A DNA stretch of 64,000 nucleotides from Archilochus colubris (Eukaryota; Chordata; Aves; Apodiformes; Trochilidae), in assembly GCA_023079485.1 (NCBI GenBank), contig CM041084.1, forward strand, positions 105,920,967 through 105,984,966, read 5' to 3'. Position 1 is the stretch's first letter. Each line of letters starts with the position of its first letter. Under the pieces are notes generated by a model. That model was not told the origin of the DNA and searched no databases. It was given only the letters and a program-made list of their open reading frames with translations. Both the position numbers and the translations under genes were made by a program. This document shows, in pieces, positions 35,790-48,639 of this stretch.

Positions 35790-38700
35790 ATTGTATTCTT
35801 CAGTGCAGATTGATTTGAAGTCTGCTGAGCAGTGGCTGGAAGACTTCATTCAGCTGACATTGTTTTGGAGCTGAAGAAGGCGGTTTTATCCTGGCAAAAG
35901 GCTGAGGTATATGAAAAGCAGACTCTCACCCAACGATTCTCACCAAACAAAAAAGTGTCTGGCATTTGGATCTCATTCATCTTTGCCTCTTTACCACATT
36001 CCCTCATTCCACATTACCTTGCTCTTTTATATAACCTGTTAGGGTCACAATCTCTCAGAAAACACATTAAACTAAAGTGTCTGCTAGACAAAGACAGCTT
36101 CAGGAAGGGCTGGAAGTAACAAAAGTTTTCTTATCCGCAACATGTACTGGTTTGGAAGCCTTCTGGTCCCTCAAAACTAGGGTTTCCTTGAGCACTGGAG
36201 TAGAACCAAGTTCAAGAGTTGTTCTCCTCAGTGCCTTGGACATCTGAGACTTTTCAGAATAAATGTTCTGTGCATCTTGTACTGTGAGCAAAAGGAGGAA
36301 CATCATCGATTTGAGACAGCTTCCCTTAGCCAGCCAAGTGACAAGGAATCCAGAACTGGAGCACTGGGAAGAGAAAATTTTAAAAATAGTCTATTATTTA
36401 TTTTTCATTTGGAAGAAGCTAAAAAAAGAATTCTTACCTTGCTTGAGGATAATTTGTCTTAATATGACTAGTAATACATTTGTAAAATTAAGTCCATAAA
36501 TTGATTGATTCAAATGCAACACATGTAAATTTTAACTCCAAAGCACTATTAGAACAGTAGAAAAAGTGAGACATTTTTTCCCGAACTATGACAATTCATT
36601 TAGAAATGAATTAAATGCACAAACAGCAAATTGTGCTTCAAGACAGGAAAGAAAAAAATAACCAGAATCTCCTACAGAGTCCCTGATGGATGAGTGTGTG
36701 AAATTAATCACTGACAGGTGGAGAGGACAATTCTCCATGCAGTGTTGAGCTTCCTATTCTCTGAATGACAGCCAGTTAGAATAAGAGAGCCAAAGATAAT
36801 AAGAGGTGCTTTGGTGCATTAACTTTCTGATCACCAACTGTGCACCTGCAGGAAAAGGAGGTTTGCCCAAAACCTGGATTGGGAGTACATCTTAAATAAC
36901 TATGTATTAATCCTGTCCTTGCATTTCCTTTGGAAGTCGTCCAAAATTCTGTCCCCATTTGTCACAGCCCTGGTCAAACTGCCCTCTCCTCAGCAGTCAC
37001 TGCACTTGAATATTTGGGGCAGACATTGAATTCATGTGGCATTGCCTCATTGTCTGTGAAGGTTCCTTGGTTTTCAACTTCATCTTATTTTGGAGGGAAC
37101 ACCCTACCTCATGAGACTCCTTGACTGAGCTTTTCTGTGCTCAGACCTCCCAGACTTTCTATGAATTCATTCACCATCCTCACCAAAAAATTTCCTCACC
37201 AAAAAATTTCACATAGACAGTTCTCCTTCACACAGGAGAAGGGTGAATGTGGAAATGCAGCAAAGTAATCAAATGAAACAACCCTACCTCAGGTTCAGAA
37301 GAAACAGACTCAAACTGTGCAGCTCATTGCCATAGTGTGGTCTGGATGCCAAACACAGCACTTCTTGCATACTACTGTATAGTGTCAGGAAGCCCAACAC
37401 ATGTTAAAAACAAGCAGGAAAAAGTGGTTTATGAAGTTTCTGGGTTACAGATCACTGGACTGTGGTATAATAAGCATTAGCATATGCTCTATTTTTTTTT
37501 TCCTGAGTATCCAATATCATCAAAGCAGGACGCTGGATTAGATTGTCTTTTGCTGTCTCAAAATAGATGCTTGCTTATGGTAGAAAAAGCTAAAACATTT
37601 TTTTTCTGCATCAAGTAATATGGGTAACATAAAAAGATCTAGAAAATGATAAATACATCTAAGCAAATCAGTGTATTTCTTCCTTTACAGATACCAGATG
37701 ACTTCTCTCTTGCAGAGAGAGAGAAAGGATTTATTTTGTCTTCTCTCCCTTCTCACAACAGTAGTTAAGAGTCTTCTTTGTATATACCTCAGTCTTTTGC
37801 CACGATGAAACCTCTCTCTTCAGCTCAAATCGATGTCAGCTGAATGATGTCCTCCAGCTGCTGGTCAGTTGTCTTAATCAACCTGCCATGAAGAGCACAT
37901 AAAATGAGTGCTGGCTCCTCTTTTTTCTTTAACAGTGTTTGCCTTGGACAGGCTGGTCAACAAGATTGCTTTGACACAAAGCAGACACAAAGTTATCTGC
38001 AAACTTAATTCCTCACACTGACACATGTGTGGTTTAAAGGAATAATGTCACCTGAGTAAAGGTAGTTATTTGTAAGATGAAATGTGTCAAATGCTGGATG
38101 TACTTTTTCTGTCCTGCAGAAAATGAAGGATAAGCATCATCATCTGCAACTACCAGGCAAAAATGCTGAGAAGTAGTGGGTATTTTTTCCACATAGTGTT
38201 ACATTTCTGTGCATAATGTTAAACTTTTGAGAAGTTTCATTTTTCTTTGTCATGGATGTATATGAAAAGGTACTTGAAAAATGATAGTATTTGAAAGTCA
38301 TACAAGACACACAAGACAAGTTTTAAAAGCCTTGTTCTATAAGCACATTTGCTTACTGATTTTCTTATGCAGATTTAAAAGTACAAGTCTATGTTCCATG
38401 CCACTTAGGTGGCAGTATTGAAAATCACTTCTAACACCTTCAGAAGCTGGTAAGCTTGTTTCAGTGCTGTCAGCTAAGTCCCTTTACTTGGAGTTTTCCT
38501 ATGCTATGAAGTTCAGTGACTGCTTACCTCATATTTACAGAAAATTTTGGAATATTTTCTCCAGCTCAGTTTTTTTGGAATCAAATTCTAGGGCAGGATT
38601 GAGCCAGTGCTTGGTGGTGGATCAAATTTGTCTTTCAACTGGCCTTTCAAATTTCTCTCTAAAAAAAAAAAATTAAACCCCAAAACAACAAAAAAAGCTA

Positions 38701-38849
38701 CCAGCCCCAGAACTTACATATATAGGATATCTCAAAATTTATTATTGTTATTTATTATTAATATGAAACAAATGCCAAGACTACAATACACAAAGTTTTC
38801 TCTGAAATGTATGGTGTTCTCAGTTGATCTCAATGGCTCATTTTGAGGA
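35790..38849. other. Unique non-coding stretch
   Basis: No gene is supported. It holds a 16-bp perfect tandem duplication (37179-37210) and an AT-rich segment with TAAT and E-box-like motifs (about 36490-36740, including CACTGACAGGTGG). An A-run with AAAAC lies near 38661. Confidence 0.5.
37179..37210. repeat. 16-bp perfect tandem duplication
   Basis: CTCACCAAAAAATTTC occurs twice with no spacer and no mismatch. The identity suggests a recent slippage or duplication event. Confidence 0.9.
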
Positions 38850-39312
38850 CCTGGATTTGTAGGACTGAGTCCAGAGGAGGGCCAAGAATATCATCAGAGG
38901 GCTGGGGCAAGACAGGCTGAGAGAGTTGCAGTTGTTTAGCCTGGAGAAGAGAAAGCTCTTGTGGAGACCTTCAACCATCCTTCCAGTACCTGAAAGGGGG
39001 CTACAGGAAAGGTGGGGAGGGACTTTTTGCAAGGGTATGTAATGATAGGATGAGGGGCAATGGTTTTAAGATGAAAAGGGAAGATTTATATTAGATATTA
39101 GGAAGAAAATATTTCCTGTGAGGGTGGTAAGATACTGGCACAGGTTGCCAGGGAAGCTGTGGCTGCCCTCTTACTGGAAGTGTTCAAGGCCAGGTTGGAT
39201 GGGGCTTTGAGGAACCTGGTCTGTGGGAGGTGTCCCTGCCTCTGTCAGAGGGGTTGGAACTTGATAATCTTTAGGGTCCTTTCCAACCCAAATCATTCTA
39301 TGATTCTGTGAC
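38850..39312 (+). mobile_element. CR1 LINE, plus strand, 5'-truncated
   Basis: This is the only plus-strand CR1 in the window. It enters within the end of ORF2: the frame through GTCCAGAGGAGGGCC reads VQRRAKNIIRGLGQ, then RLRELQLFSLEKRKL, the conserved CR1 C-terminal tail with an in-frame loss of about five residues after GLG. The 3' UTR-like part follows (TGGGAGGTGTCCCTGCC, GGGGTTGGAACTTGATAATC) and the copy ends with ATTCTATGATTCTGTGA at about 39296-39312. A later frameshift and stops make it inactive. Its left edge is approximate. Confidence 0.95.
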
Positions 39313-42300
39313 CATTCTTTCTGATTCAGCTGTTTCAGCTCTCCCACTGCTGTCTGTTTGCAGAACCAGGGATCACTGTTTATGATACAGTAATTAAAAG
39401 AACATTTGTAATTCACTCCAGCATCCAGTCTTTCTCCTTTACATGCTGCTGTTGCCCTAGCTGTGCTGTAGTTAGTTTGGCTCTCTGGTCACTGAGGAGA
39501 GCTTGTGTGGGAGGGAACACTGCTGCCACCTGCTACTGCTGCTTTATCAGAGCTGTGCCTGAAAGCTAATGCCTTCTGAAAACTGGAACAAGCTTCCTAC
39601 TTTTTCATGTGGGAGCAGAATGAAGCAGAGGTAAATCAGAACTTCCCACATTATTACAATGACAAACCGTTGCAGAAAGAAACGGGAGCACTAAGTAGGG
39701 CCAGGTCTGGTTGGTGTGCATTTGTGCTGGTTATTTTAGCTTGAGAGAGTATATTCACTTCAGATGAGGATATGGCCCTTGTCAAGGTCTTCAAAATTTT
39801 AGAGAATAGTAATTTATAAATACATATATTGGTTACAAGCTCTTCTCCTTTTGATGAGGCTTTTTTTTCCCCTCGTAGTTGTTTCAAGAATTAACTGTGT
39901 TTTAAATCCTCATCATGTATTACTTTTTCTTTGTTTGCTTATTGGTTCTTTCTTATATTTAGGAATATGTCAGTAAGACATTTTGATGCAAGTCAGTTCC
40001 TGGCTGTACTTGGAGCTGCTACACCTGGAGCTGGGACAAATTCTAGACTGATTAATACTGCACTGAGTCCATGGAACATCCAGTTCCTCTGGACACTGAC
40101 GTGACTGCAACTATAATGAGATGCACTGGGTGTCTATCCTGCCCCGAAAATCAGTGTAGCCCACATGGAGTGTTTTCACTGGGTAATTATAATTTTTTAA
40201 TTTGGATTCAATAAAGAGGTTCTCTATATTGTGACCTAACATTGTTAATTGTTAATGCTGCCCACAATGCTTGGTGTGCTTCCTTCCATAAACTGAACAA
40301 AGCCTCTGTCCTCTCTTGCCAGCTACAGATTTATTGGGGTATGGATTACACATATTAAACACAGTCATCAGGTCAAAAAGGTTCCATCACAATCTGCCTA
40401 CGAGCTAACATCATTAAGAGGCAGACTTCATATATCTTCATGACCGGTATGGTGATCTTTCCCACTCCATTGACTAGTGAATTGACACATGCAATGTTCT
40501 TCAACATTAGTGTGCATCCCATTGATTTACAACACCAAAGTAGGGTACTCTAAGCACTCAAATGCTGATGAATTCCAAACAGCACTTGCACCTGCCTGAC
40601 CAGGGCACTTCAGTCTGAGGAGAGCAGTGCTTGTATCCCAGGATTGTATATAATAAATGTGGTGGGTCTCACTCTGTCTGCAATTTCACCTCGACAATGC
40701 CATCAGACTTTGCCTTCCTGAGCCAAACCCCCAGCTGCTGTAAATCACCGTGTATCGATTTACATCCCTTGTTCTCTGGGCAGTCTCTCAGCCTTTTGGT
40801 TTGTCTGCTTTAAAGATACATCTGGGAGCCATCAATGTGTGCCTGCTCCTGAGGTGTGTCAGTGCCAGGGAAAAGGGCTCAAGAGAAGCTGAACAGTGGA
40901 TTTCTGCCCGTGATGGGTTTCGACCCTGCCAGTCAGCAGCTGTGGTGGGAAAAAGGTGGCTGCTGGGCCAACACTGCCCCTGTGAACAGAGGGGAGGAGT
41001 GAGGTTGTGGAAAGATGGGAAGTGAAAGGAGATTTGTTCCAGAGCTTTTGTCTGCTAAACTAATTTTCTGGCTGCAGGTTTGTGTTTTGCTAGCAGCCTT
41101 GCATTTAAGATATCCACAGAATAGACTACCCAGTTCTAGTGACTGACATGAAATACAGACTAATTTTGGCCCTTTGGATGTTGCCATCCAGTCTGTGAGC
41201 AAGATAAGGCAGGAGCAATTGCCTGAATTTTTCCTGGATGAAAGACTGAACATCATTCGCATTGGAAGTTTGAGGTGTATTTAACAAAAAAATAGCCAGT
41301 AAAAGCATTTTTAAAGTTAAAATAGGAAACTCTTGTTTTATGTAGCAAATAAATCAGAATGCTTATAAGTCTGATGGCTGTTGTACCACTAAATCATCCA
41401 GGTCTTCCTACAAAGATATATATTCCAGCTCTGACACATTTCAATACTGACTAAAATATATTGCTCTTTTTATATTCTTGGATTGTTTATTTATTTTAGT
41501 TTTGATATACATCATATATTTATACAGCTTTCATACCACTAAGATGTCAGAGATTTACACGTGTTTAGCAGAGGATTTGGAGACAGATGTAACTTTTTTT
41601 CTGCTACTTATGGAAAAATAGCATACACAAAATAATTTGAAAAGACCTGACCAGACAGTCTAACTACCATAAGGGGGAAAAAAAGAGTTATTGCTTTATC
41701 TTACTCACTAAAACTATCACCTTGTGAAAAAACTCATCAGACTTGTCACATCACTAATATACCTAGTCACACTTCACAAATAAAGAGTGGGACATTTGTC
41801 ACTGAAAACACAAAGAGGTTCTCCTTGATGGAGAGAGATGTTAACAGTAAGGAAAACCAGTTCCATATACTCTTTAGTGAAAAGATCCAGAATTTCATTG
41901 AAAGTAGAGAGAGAAAAAAATACAAAGCAAAAGTTCTATTATTTTTCTATGCTTTCATTTTCTGGAGAGAACCTAGTTGGTAAATAGAAAGTAGTTGTTA
42001 GTATTTGTAGCTGGCAAAAGTGAGTCTGGAGAATGAGGAAAAAAAATCAAATAAAGAGTCGTATCACACAGGAGATTGTTACACTATTTGCAATCAAAAT
42101 TAGATCATTTTTCAAAGCTGTTAGTTTTGAATGTAAGCTGCTTTGGGGCATCTTTAATTTATGTGACTGCTACTGGCAAAGCAAATAAGGTATTTTGATA
42201 CTGTTCCTAATAGCATTACAGGGATAAAATGTGTCACAGGGTGACAATGTCCTACACAGCATTGCAGCACCAGTTATATGGAAAGTAGAAAAGCCTTTCC

Positions 42301-45300
42301 CTTTAATAACTAGCTCATATTGTCCCTCATTGTTGATAGACCATGCTTATTACACTGCACTGAGTAATGGAAAGAAATTTTTAAATGTCTAGATAAATTC
42401 TATATCAAATTTCTACTGCCTGCTGAAACTGTCTCTCAGACAATCTTCACAGAGATAATTGGGGGAAATGAGGCTGACTTGGGGCTGGAGTTGAATTTCA
42501 TTATGAAGCAGCAGCAGCACAGGAGTTATCTGGGAATATATCACGCTGTCTGTAATGAAGAGGTGAACTGGTGGGTGTGAGGAGAAGACACTGAGACAGG
42601 TGCAGGCACTGGGGGGAAGATCTGCTTATACAGAGTGCTACAAGGAAGATCCACTCCATGTCTGCATCCAGGTGTGATGGGGGAGCTTTCAGCAGAGCCT
42701 GTGGGATGTAGAAGAAAGAGCACATGCCAAAACTAGCCCAGGTTATCCACCTCCTCACTAAAGGGACTGACTGAATTGTACAAGAAAAACACTTCTTTTC
42801 TTCCTGGCAAGCAACTGCAGTGAGATTCCTAGGAAAAGCAGGAGGACGAGAAGACTTGCAGACCTTCCTGCAGGATCCCATGACTAAAGGACCATCCCAA
42901 GTACTTCCTTTCGTGGCAGGAATCCAGGTCTGTTTCTTGCACAGAGGATGGCTGCTCAGATAAAAGGGCCAGGGAGCCTTGTGGGAAATAGTTTCCTAAA
43001 GAATGAAAGCAGGGAACGCAACAAGTGGATGATTTATTGTAATACAAAGTATTTTTATTTAAATAAATTCCAGCCAGGTCTCAGTCTTTTTATCTTCTTG
43101 TGTTCTCACTTGGCATGTGAGAGTCTTGTTGCCTTGGCTTCCAGAAACTTTCATGTGTTCAAAAGATGCTGGGAAAATTTCATGAATTTTTACTGAAAAC
43201 CCCTTTTCTGGGTGTCATGAAAGCAGATTGAATTTCCCATTTCCTGCTATTCATTCTGCCTTGGAAAGTTGCTCTCCAAAGGAAAGTTCTGTTCTATCCC
43301 ACTCTGCTTCAGATTTGCTGGCTCCTTCCCTGCCTTTTTCCCTCAAGGCATTGCAGTAAAGAAGAACGTAGTTGAATTTTTCATTCTGGCATTCCAGGCT
43401 TGAGACCAAAAAGTGGATAAACCAATAATGCTCCAACTGTGCTTCCTCTCATGTACACAACAACTTCCCTACTTCTTCAGAAGACATAAGAACTCCTTCC
43501 CAGAGAAAACAAAACAAAATAAAACAAACAGCTTCACGGAGTGTGTGGACTGCCAAGGCACCAAATGCAACTAAAAACAAGTCTGAAAAATCTGTTCCTA
43601 CCATGAAGCACAGGTTGGCTTCATTTGCATAAGTAAACTCACAGAAGAAGTCTGCTGGTCAATTTTCTGGAAACTAAAACATAGCACAAAATTTTCCAGT
43701 CTTTAATTTTTCTATGAAACAGGTGGTATGAAATGAAAATACCAACCCACTTCTTTACATACACCAATACCCTACATGTGGTTCCCAGTGAAGTAGGGCC
43801 AATCCTTCCCTGTCTGTCTTGACAAACTTATGCAACTCTCTTTGAATCTGCAGCATAAAACATCAAACATATATTGTTATTGTCACCCCTGTGATGGGCT
43901 TCTTCCTTCTGGTTAGCTGCAATTTAGAGACAAGAAGAATAAACTGCAGGCTAAGTTTGATCTCAAATGAGAAGACTCATTTGGGGAAAAATGTCCCTCT
44001 ACTTCTCCAGTTGTTTGATTTAGTCTAAAGCAAGCACAGTGTGCAGATAGTAAACACAATATCCTCCTAATTATATTAAATTACCTCTCATGAGCTTCTC
44101 TGCCCTCCTGTCAAAGGCTGGGAACTGGATTTTAATGATGAATGTGAGCCTCCATGGGACATTCTGTATCATCATTTAATTCAGCAAATGTAGCCCAAAT
44201 CAGCTGTATAGGTGTAACTAGATGCTGAAAAATAATTACCTTGGCCTTACCATTAAAAATTTCTTGCTTGTATCCCCTTGTGATCTATGAACAAATTACT
44301 TTATTAGGAAATCATTAGAGTTCAGTTTGTCTCTATATACCACAGACATCAATATTAATTTCTTGTAATAGAACCACACATTCTTGCTATAAATTTGTAC
44401 AACAGCATAGCCAGATATCAATTTGGAATCATTACCAACCTTAACAAAAGGACGGTTTTCACATAATAAGATGTTTTTCTTATGCACCAGCTTCCAGCAG
44501 AAAACTGAGTAATATGAGCTTTATTGTTAGGCCATCAGCTCAGACAGTCTTCATGTTTCTGCTCTGCAGAGGGGAAGATTTTTACATGGCCAATCTCTGT
44601 GCTATTGCAATGTCTAAGTTTGAGCCAGTAGGAATGAAATAGCTCCTCAAATAAATTATACTATTATGAGAACACCTGTATCAAGACCTTGAGAACATCC
44701 CACTCAGGGTGTTGGTGCCAGCTCTCAGTCTCCACAGGGCATCCCCAGATGCCCTATGGGCAAATCTTTCATGACTGACCCTTCTCACAGGAGCTACTGA
44801 CCCTTAGTGGTCCATGACAATGAGCTCAGGCCAACCTCTATTTGGCAGCTATTTGTCTTCAGATTTTCTAAGCACCCAGAATACAGGTTACCCCAATGGC
44901 CTTGGTGTGGGAATATGGTGCAGTCTTAAGTCATACCCAGCAGTGAACTGATTTATTGAATATTAGAATTTACAAAGGAGATGTAAGAAGGAAAGGACAC
45001 CATCGGTCAGATCCCAGGTCACCTCCTGTTATAAACTGCCTTCACATAGTTCAGTCTTTAGCTCTCCCACAAGTGAAGGTTCTTACTGACGTCTGTCATT
45101 GCAGGACTGAGCAAAATTACAAGTTCCAGCTAATTCTCTACAGTGGCAGCTGGGTAGTCACTTGCTGTTTAAATGGACCAATATATTGCAGTTGCCATCT
45201 CAGTACTTTTCTGAACATCACTCATGTCCAAAAAGTACTCCTTATACTAGTGCTTCAAAATTTCCATTTGGATGTGTGCAAGCATCTGTTTTATAACATG

Positions 45301-45352
45301 AAAATTTTTCTGAATCTGGTCTTCCACAACCATTTGAGAAAGATATAAATAG
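39313..45352. other. Unique non-coding stretch
   Basis: No gene is supported. Frames of 109 and 126 codons on the minus strand (40933-41262, 42501-42881) have no domain. A perfect 8-bp-stem, 4-base-loop hairpin (AGGGCATC-CCCA-GATGCCCT) lies at 44736-44755. Confidence 0.55.
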
Positions 45353-45460
45353 GAATCATAGAACCATAGTGTCATAGAATAGTTGGAAGGGACTTTGAAG
45401 ATCATCAAGTTCCTGCATAACCAGGGACACCCCTAGTAGACCAGGTTGCTCAGAGCCCCA
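45353..45460 (-). mobile_element. CR1 LINE, very short 3' fragment
   Basis: About 108 bases of minus-strand CR1 3' end. It shows tandem tail motifs (AATCATAGAACCATAG, GTCATAGAATAG), then TTGGAAGGGACTTTGAAGAT, CAGGGACACCCCTAGTAGAC and CAGGTTGCTCAGAGCCCC, where it stops. The extra CATAG unit reflects the variable-number 3' terminal repeat typical of CR1. It is heavily 5'-truncated. Confidence 0.9.
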
Positions 45461-47452
45461 AGAAGGTTATCTGTATGAAATAATAGGACCACAGAATTCA
45501 TAATCTCTTCAGAAAGAAAAAACAAACCACTAGTGTATTTTTTAAAACATTCCTTAGAACTCAGTAAGGCCTGAGAATATTTTCAGCTTGCTTATTCTAT
45601 CTTCCTTTTCATCAGATACAATTTAATTGCTGTTTCCAGTTGTAAAGTTGTCAGCCATGCATGTCACATTATCAGTGCTCTTGTAGTCACTGCAATGGAG
45701 TTCACACTTCCACGGCTTTGGTTCACAGACTACCATGGTCTCAACTTCTCCATTCAGGACCCCTTTGAACCCATCTGATGGTGGCTGTGATTTGGATGTC
45801 AGGGCTTTCAATCCACCGAGAAAATGCAGCACTCAGTCGTGGCACTTAGCTAGAAACAAATGAAATGCCAGACTTTGAAAAGCCCTTGCATGTACTTTAT
45901 CTGTGGCACTGAAGTTGTTCAGGCAATACAATAAGTAGACAATAAGCATTGCAGGAAAATTCCTTACACGAAAGGAACAAAGTGCTAAAGCCATCAATAT
46001 GTTATATAAATAACTGAATAAGCAGCTAAAATGACAGCTACCTATATTATGAAATCTAAAAAGGTAAGATAAAATATAGGTGGATTTTTATCTTTTGGGT
46101 TTATGAGGCTGCGTTTGATGGGCTATAAGGTCTTGCTAGACCTAATGGGCCAGATTCCTTTGGGGGTAACTCTGTTTTTTGATTGTCTCCCATCAGGATA
46201 GTTTTGAACCAAGAGAACTATGTATGCTGCAGGAGTAGTTTGAAGTGCTTCACTTTTAAGAGCTGCCATGCCTCAGATAGTACGTTAATTCCAAGCCCAG
46301 GAAGCATAGATTCAAAATTGGAGAAAGCAGCAGAAAGAAGAATGTAGCACAGCAACAAGCAGAAAACTGCTGCTCTCAGCCAGCTCAAACTGAATGACAA
46401 TGAAAGAGCTCAATTCTTTGCTTCCTGTGAACCACATCTTCCAATTATACTAATTCCTTTTTTTCTTTACTTTGTCTGTCTGACACCTCCCTCAAGTCAA
46501 ACCCCGCCAGCACTTCTGGAACAGTGTTCAGGAAAGGACTTGGATTTGCTCAGGGGGAAATGTCTTTAAACATCATTTTGTCTCCCTTTAAGTTACACAG
46601 ACTCTTCTTGTTTTCTGATCACCTCCAGCTCCAAGTTCAGGCTGGTAGACTGACAGCTATTCTTGAAGCTGGCTATTACACAACAGTTGTACTCAAGGAC
46701 CCACAATGAAAAGAAACACATCTCCCTTTCAGCTTCAGAGAGAGTAATTTTCAAACCAGGGTACCCTAAAGTCATTCTAGGGAAGTTGAGGACATGCCTA
46801 TACAGTCATTTAAGCCTCTACCAAGAGTAGGTTTTTGAACTTCAAATACATGTTGGGAAACATTTCTCTAAAAGGGTTACTGCCTTAAATTTACCTTTTC
46901 TTTTGCAAATTCACAGTAATAATCACGAATATAGTTACAGAAAAAAAACCCCAACTGAATAAAACGTGATATTTAAAATGACAAATATGAATGAAATCAT
47001 TGAAATTCTTACTGCATTCTTACTTTGTTACTGACCTTGCTAGAGAACAGAAAGAGATTTTGATTGCGGTACAGAGGATTTTGCAAAAGAAGGTTAAAAT
47101 TTATGATTTTCAGTTTTTTAAAGTCACACTTCTTTCAGTTTCAGATGTCTTTTTTACCTTTTCCCTTTTCATCTTGTGGGTCAAACTAGGCTAGCAAGCT
47201 GGTCCTAGCAGTGAGCACAAGCAGATACCAAGGGAACGAAAAATACTTAGGATGCATGGATTTAAAATTATTTAGTAATCAGAGTGTATCATCCAGTTTA
47301 GTTTCTCCTAAACTGAAGTCTAGACCATGCACTTGAAGACTTTTTGGCAACACAAAATTAAAGTGCAGTAATTGAGAACCATAAAATCTGCTTCAAAAGC
47401 ACATTCCCAATAAAAACTGAAAAGCTAATGTAGACACTCCCCCAGTATCTTC
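45461..47452. other. Unique non-coding stretch
   Basis: No gene is supported. The minus-strand frame at 45623-45832 and the frames around 46218-46775 have no domain. A small inverted repeat (AGGTCT/AGACCT) lies near 46131. The final six bases, 47447-47452, are one copy of the LTR target duplication. Confidence 0.55.
47447..47452. repeat. LTR target-site duplication, left copy
   Basis: ATCTTC immediately precedes the TG end of the LTR and is identical to the right copy at 47774-47779. Confidence 0.8.
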
Positions 47453-47773
47453 TGTAGTGAAATGAGGCAACCAAGTGCCACTAATTGCCAGGGAGTGAGC
47501 ATGAGCTTGTGTCAAGCCCACCTGTGCCTGATTAGGGCGGGCCCCAACTGCGCATGAGCAGGACCAGGGGGCCAATAAAAGGTGAGTCCTGAGACACAGG
47601 CAGAGCTTGCTCCTGAGCATGTCTGCAGAGAGGTCAGTTGCTCTTGGAGCAACAGCACTGATCCGGTCTAGTCAACCCTGAGGATATAGGCTTGGAGCAC
47701 AGTTCTTGAGTCTGCTGGAACACCTGGTTGGACCTTGAAGCGCCGTTCCCTAAAAGAGGTTTGTCTTGCAACA
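47453..47773 (+). mobile_element. Solo endogenous-retrovirus LTR
   Basis: A 321-base segment begins TGTAGTGAAATGAGG and ends TCTTGCAACA, giving the canonical TG...CA ends. It is flanked by a perfect 6-bp direct repeat, ATCTTC, at 47447-47452 and 47774-47779. Its base composition contrasts with the surroundings: it is G+C-rich with several CpGs (GGGCGGGCC near 47535, TGCGCATG near 47550, ATCCGG, AAGCGCCG). CCAATAAAAGG at 47572-47582 combines a CCAAT-like, TATA-like and AATAAA signal, and fits the U3/R boundary of an LTR in plus orientation. No internal viral genes, primer-binding site or second LTR follow, so it is a solo LTR left by recombination. A 6-bp duplication is usual for class II (ERVK-like) avian elements; that class is inference. 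Confidence 0.85.
47535..47582 (+). promoter_or_regulatory. LTR promoter-like motifs
   Basis: A GC-box-like GGGCGGG (47535-47541) lies upstream of CCAATAAAAGG (47572-47582), whose ATAAAAGG could act as a TATA element. AATAAA within it (47574-47579) also matches a poly(A) signal. Start-site use cannot be judged from sequence. Confidence 0.35.
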
Positions 47774-47779
47774 ATCTTC
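47774..47779. repeat. LTR target-site duplication, right copy
   Basis: ATCTTC immediately follows the CA end of the LTR and matches the left copy exactly, which fixes both ends of the insertion. Confidence 0.8.
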
Positions 47780-48639
47780 CATTATACTGAATAACTTGAT
47801 AGTATCAGCAAACTTTATACTTCACTGATCACTGTATTTTCAGTGCTATTTGTAAATATACTGAATTTGAGAATGTACTCTCAAATTCATCTCAAATTAA
47901 CACATGGCTCCTCCTGCAAAGCAGATCCTTTTGATGTGTGAGTCAGCTTTATCTCCCATCCCTCTTGGAATTAGAATTGTTTGGGCCATGAGTCATATCA
48001 GAAATTGACAGTTTCAGCTGCTAGTCTGACAACTTTAACACTACTGGGGTAGTCTTTTTGCTCTCTCGCAGCATGTCAGTCCATGTCACAAAGGACAAAT
48101 TGTCTGAGTACCTTAAACTTTTAATAAGTAGATGCTATTTTTACCTGCATCGTACACAGAATCTAGAAATGTTTCTCACTGTGTTATGGTTCACAATTAC
48201 CCAGTCCATGTCTCTGTGTCTGATAAGATTTGGCTAAAATCCCTTCTGTCCCTTTGATGCCAGTTGCTTTTCAGCTGGCTGTGTTCTTTACTCTGGCTTG
48301 CTGTTTGACAGAAGAAACAACTGAGCCAGCACTCCAGAGTTTGGGACAGGTTAAGAGGGAATAAGTGAATAACAGCCCAACAAGAAGAATTCAGGCCAGC
48401 TTATTGATAAACAACAGCTTATCTGTTAATTGCTTGAGTTGCATTCATGTTTACTACCATTTTTGAGAGGGCTGATACACATTCAATATTCTGAAAATTG
48501 CTGGTATGTCACATTTTCACACACTAACCTACTTCAGTGCTTTGAAATACAACTTTGAGACATACCTCCTACCTTGCTTGAGACATGATGCAGGGCTCCA
48601 TATGGGAATGTTTCAGAAATATTTCATCCTGGATACTGG
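47780..48639. other. Unique non-coding stretch
   Basis: Single-copy AT-rich sequence between the LTR and the old CR1. No gene, repeat or signal is seen. Confidence 0.55.

Noticed and set aside
44736..44755. 8-bp perfect stem hairpin as a microRNA precursor
   Set aside because: The stem is far too short and the flanks do not pair into a 60-80 base hairpin.
46081..46200. Ancient SINE-like motif GGGCCAGATTCCTTT
   Set aside because: Only one short motif was found, with no promoter boxes, tail or extended similarity.
47429..47453. LTR start at the earlier TG (47429)
   Set aside because: That boundary gives flank GCTAA, which does not match the right flank ATCTT, whereas starting at 47453 gives an exact ATCTTC duplication.
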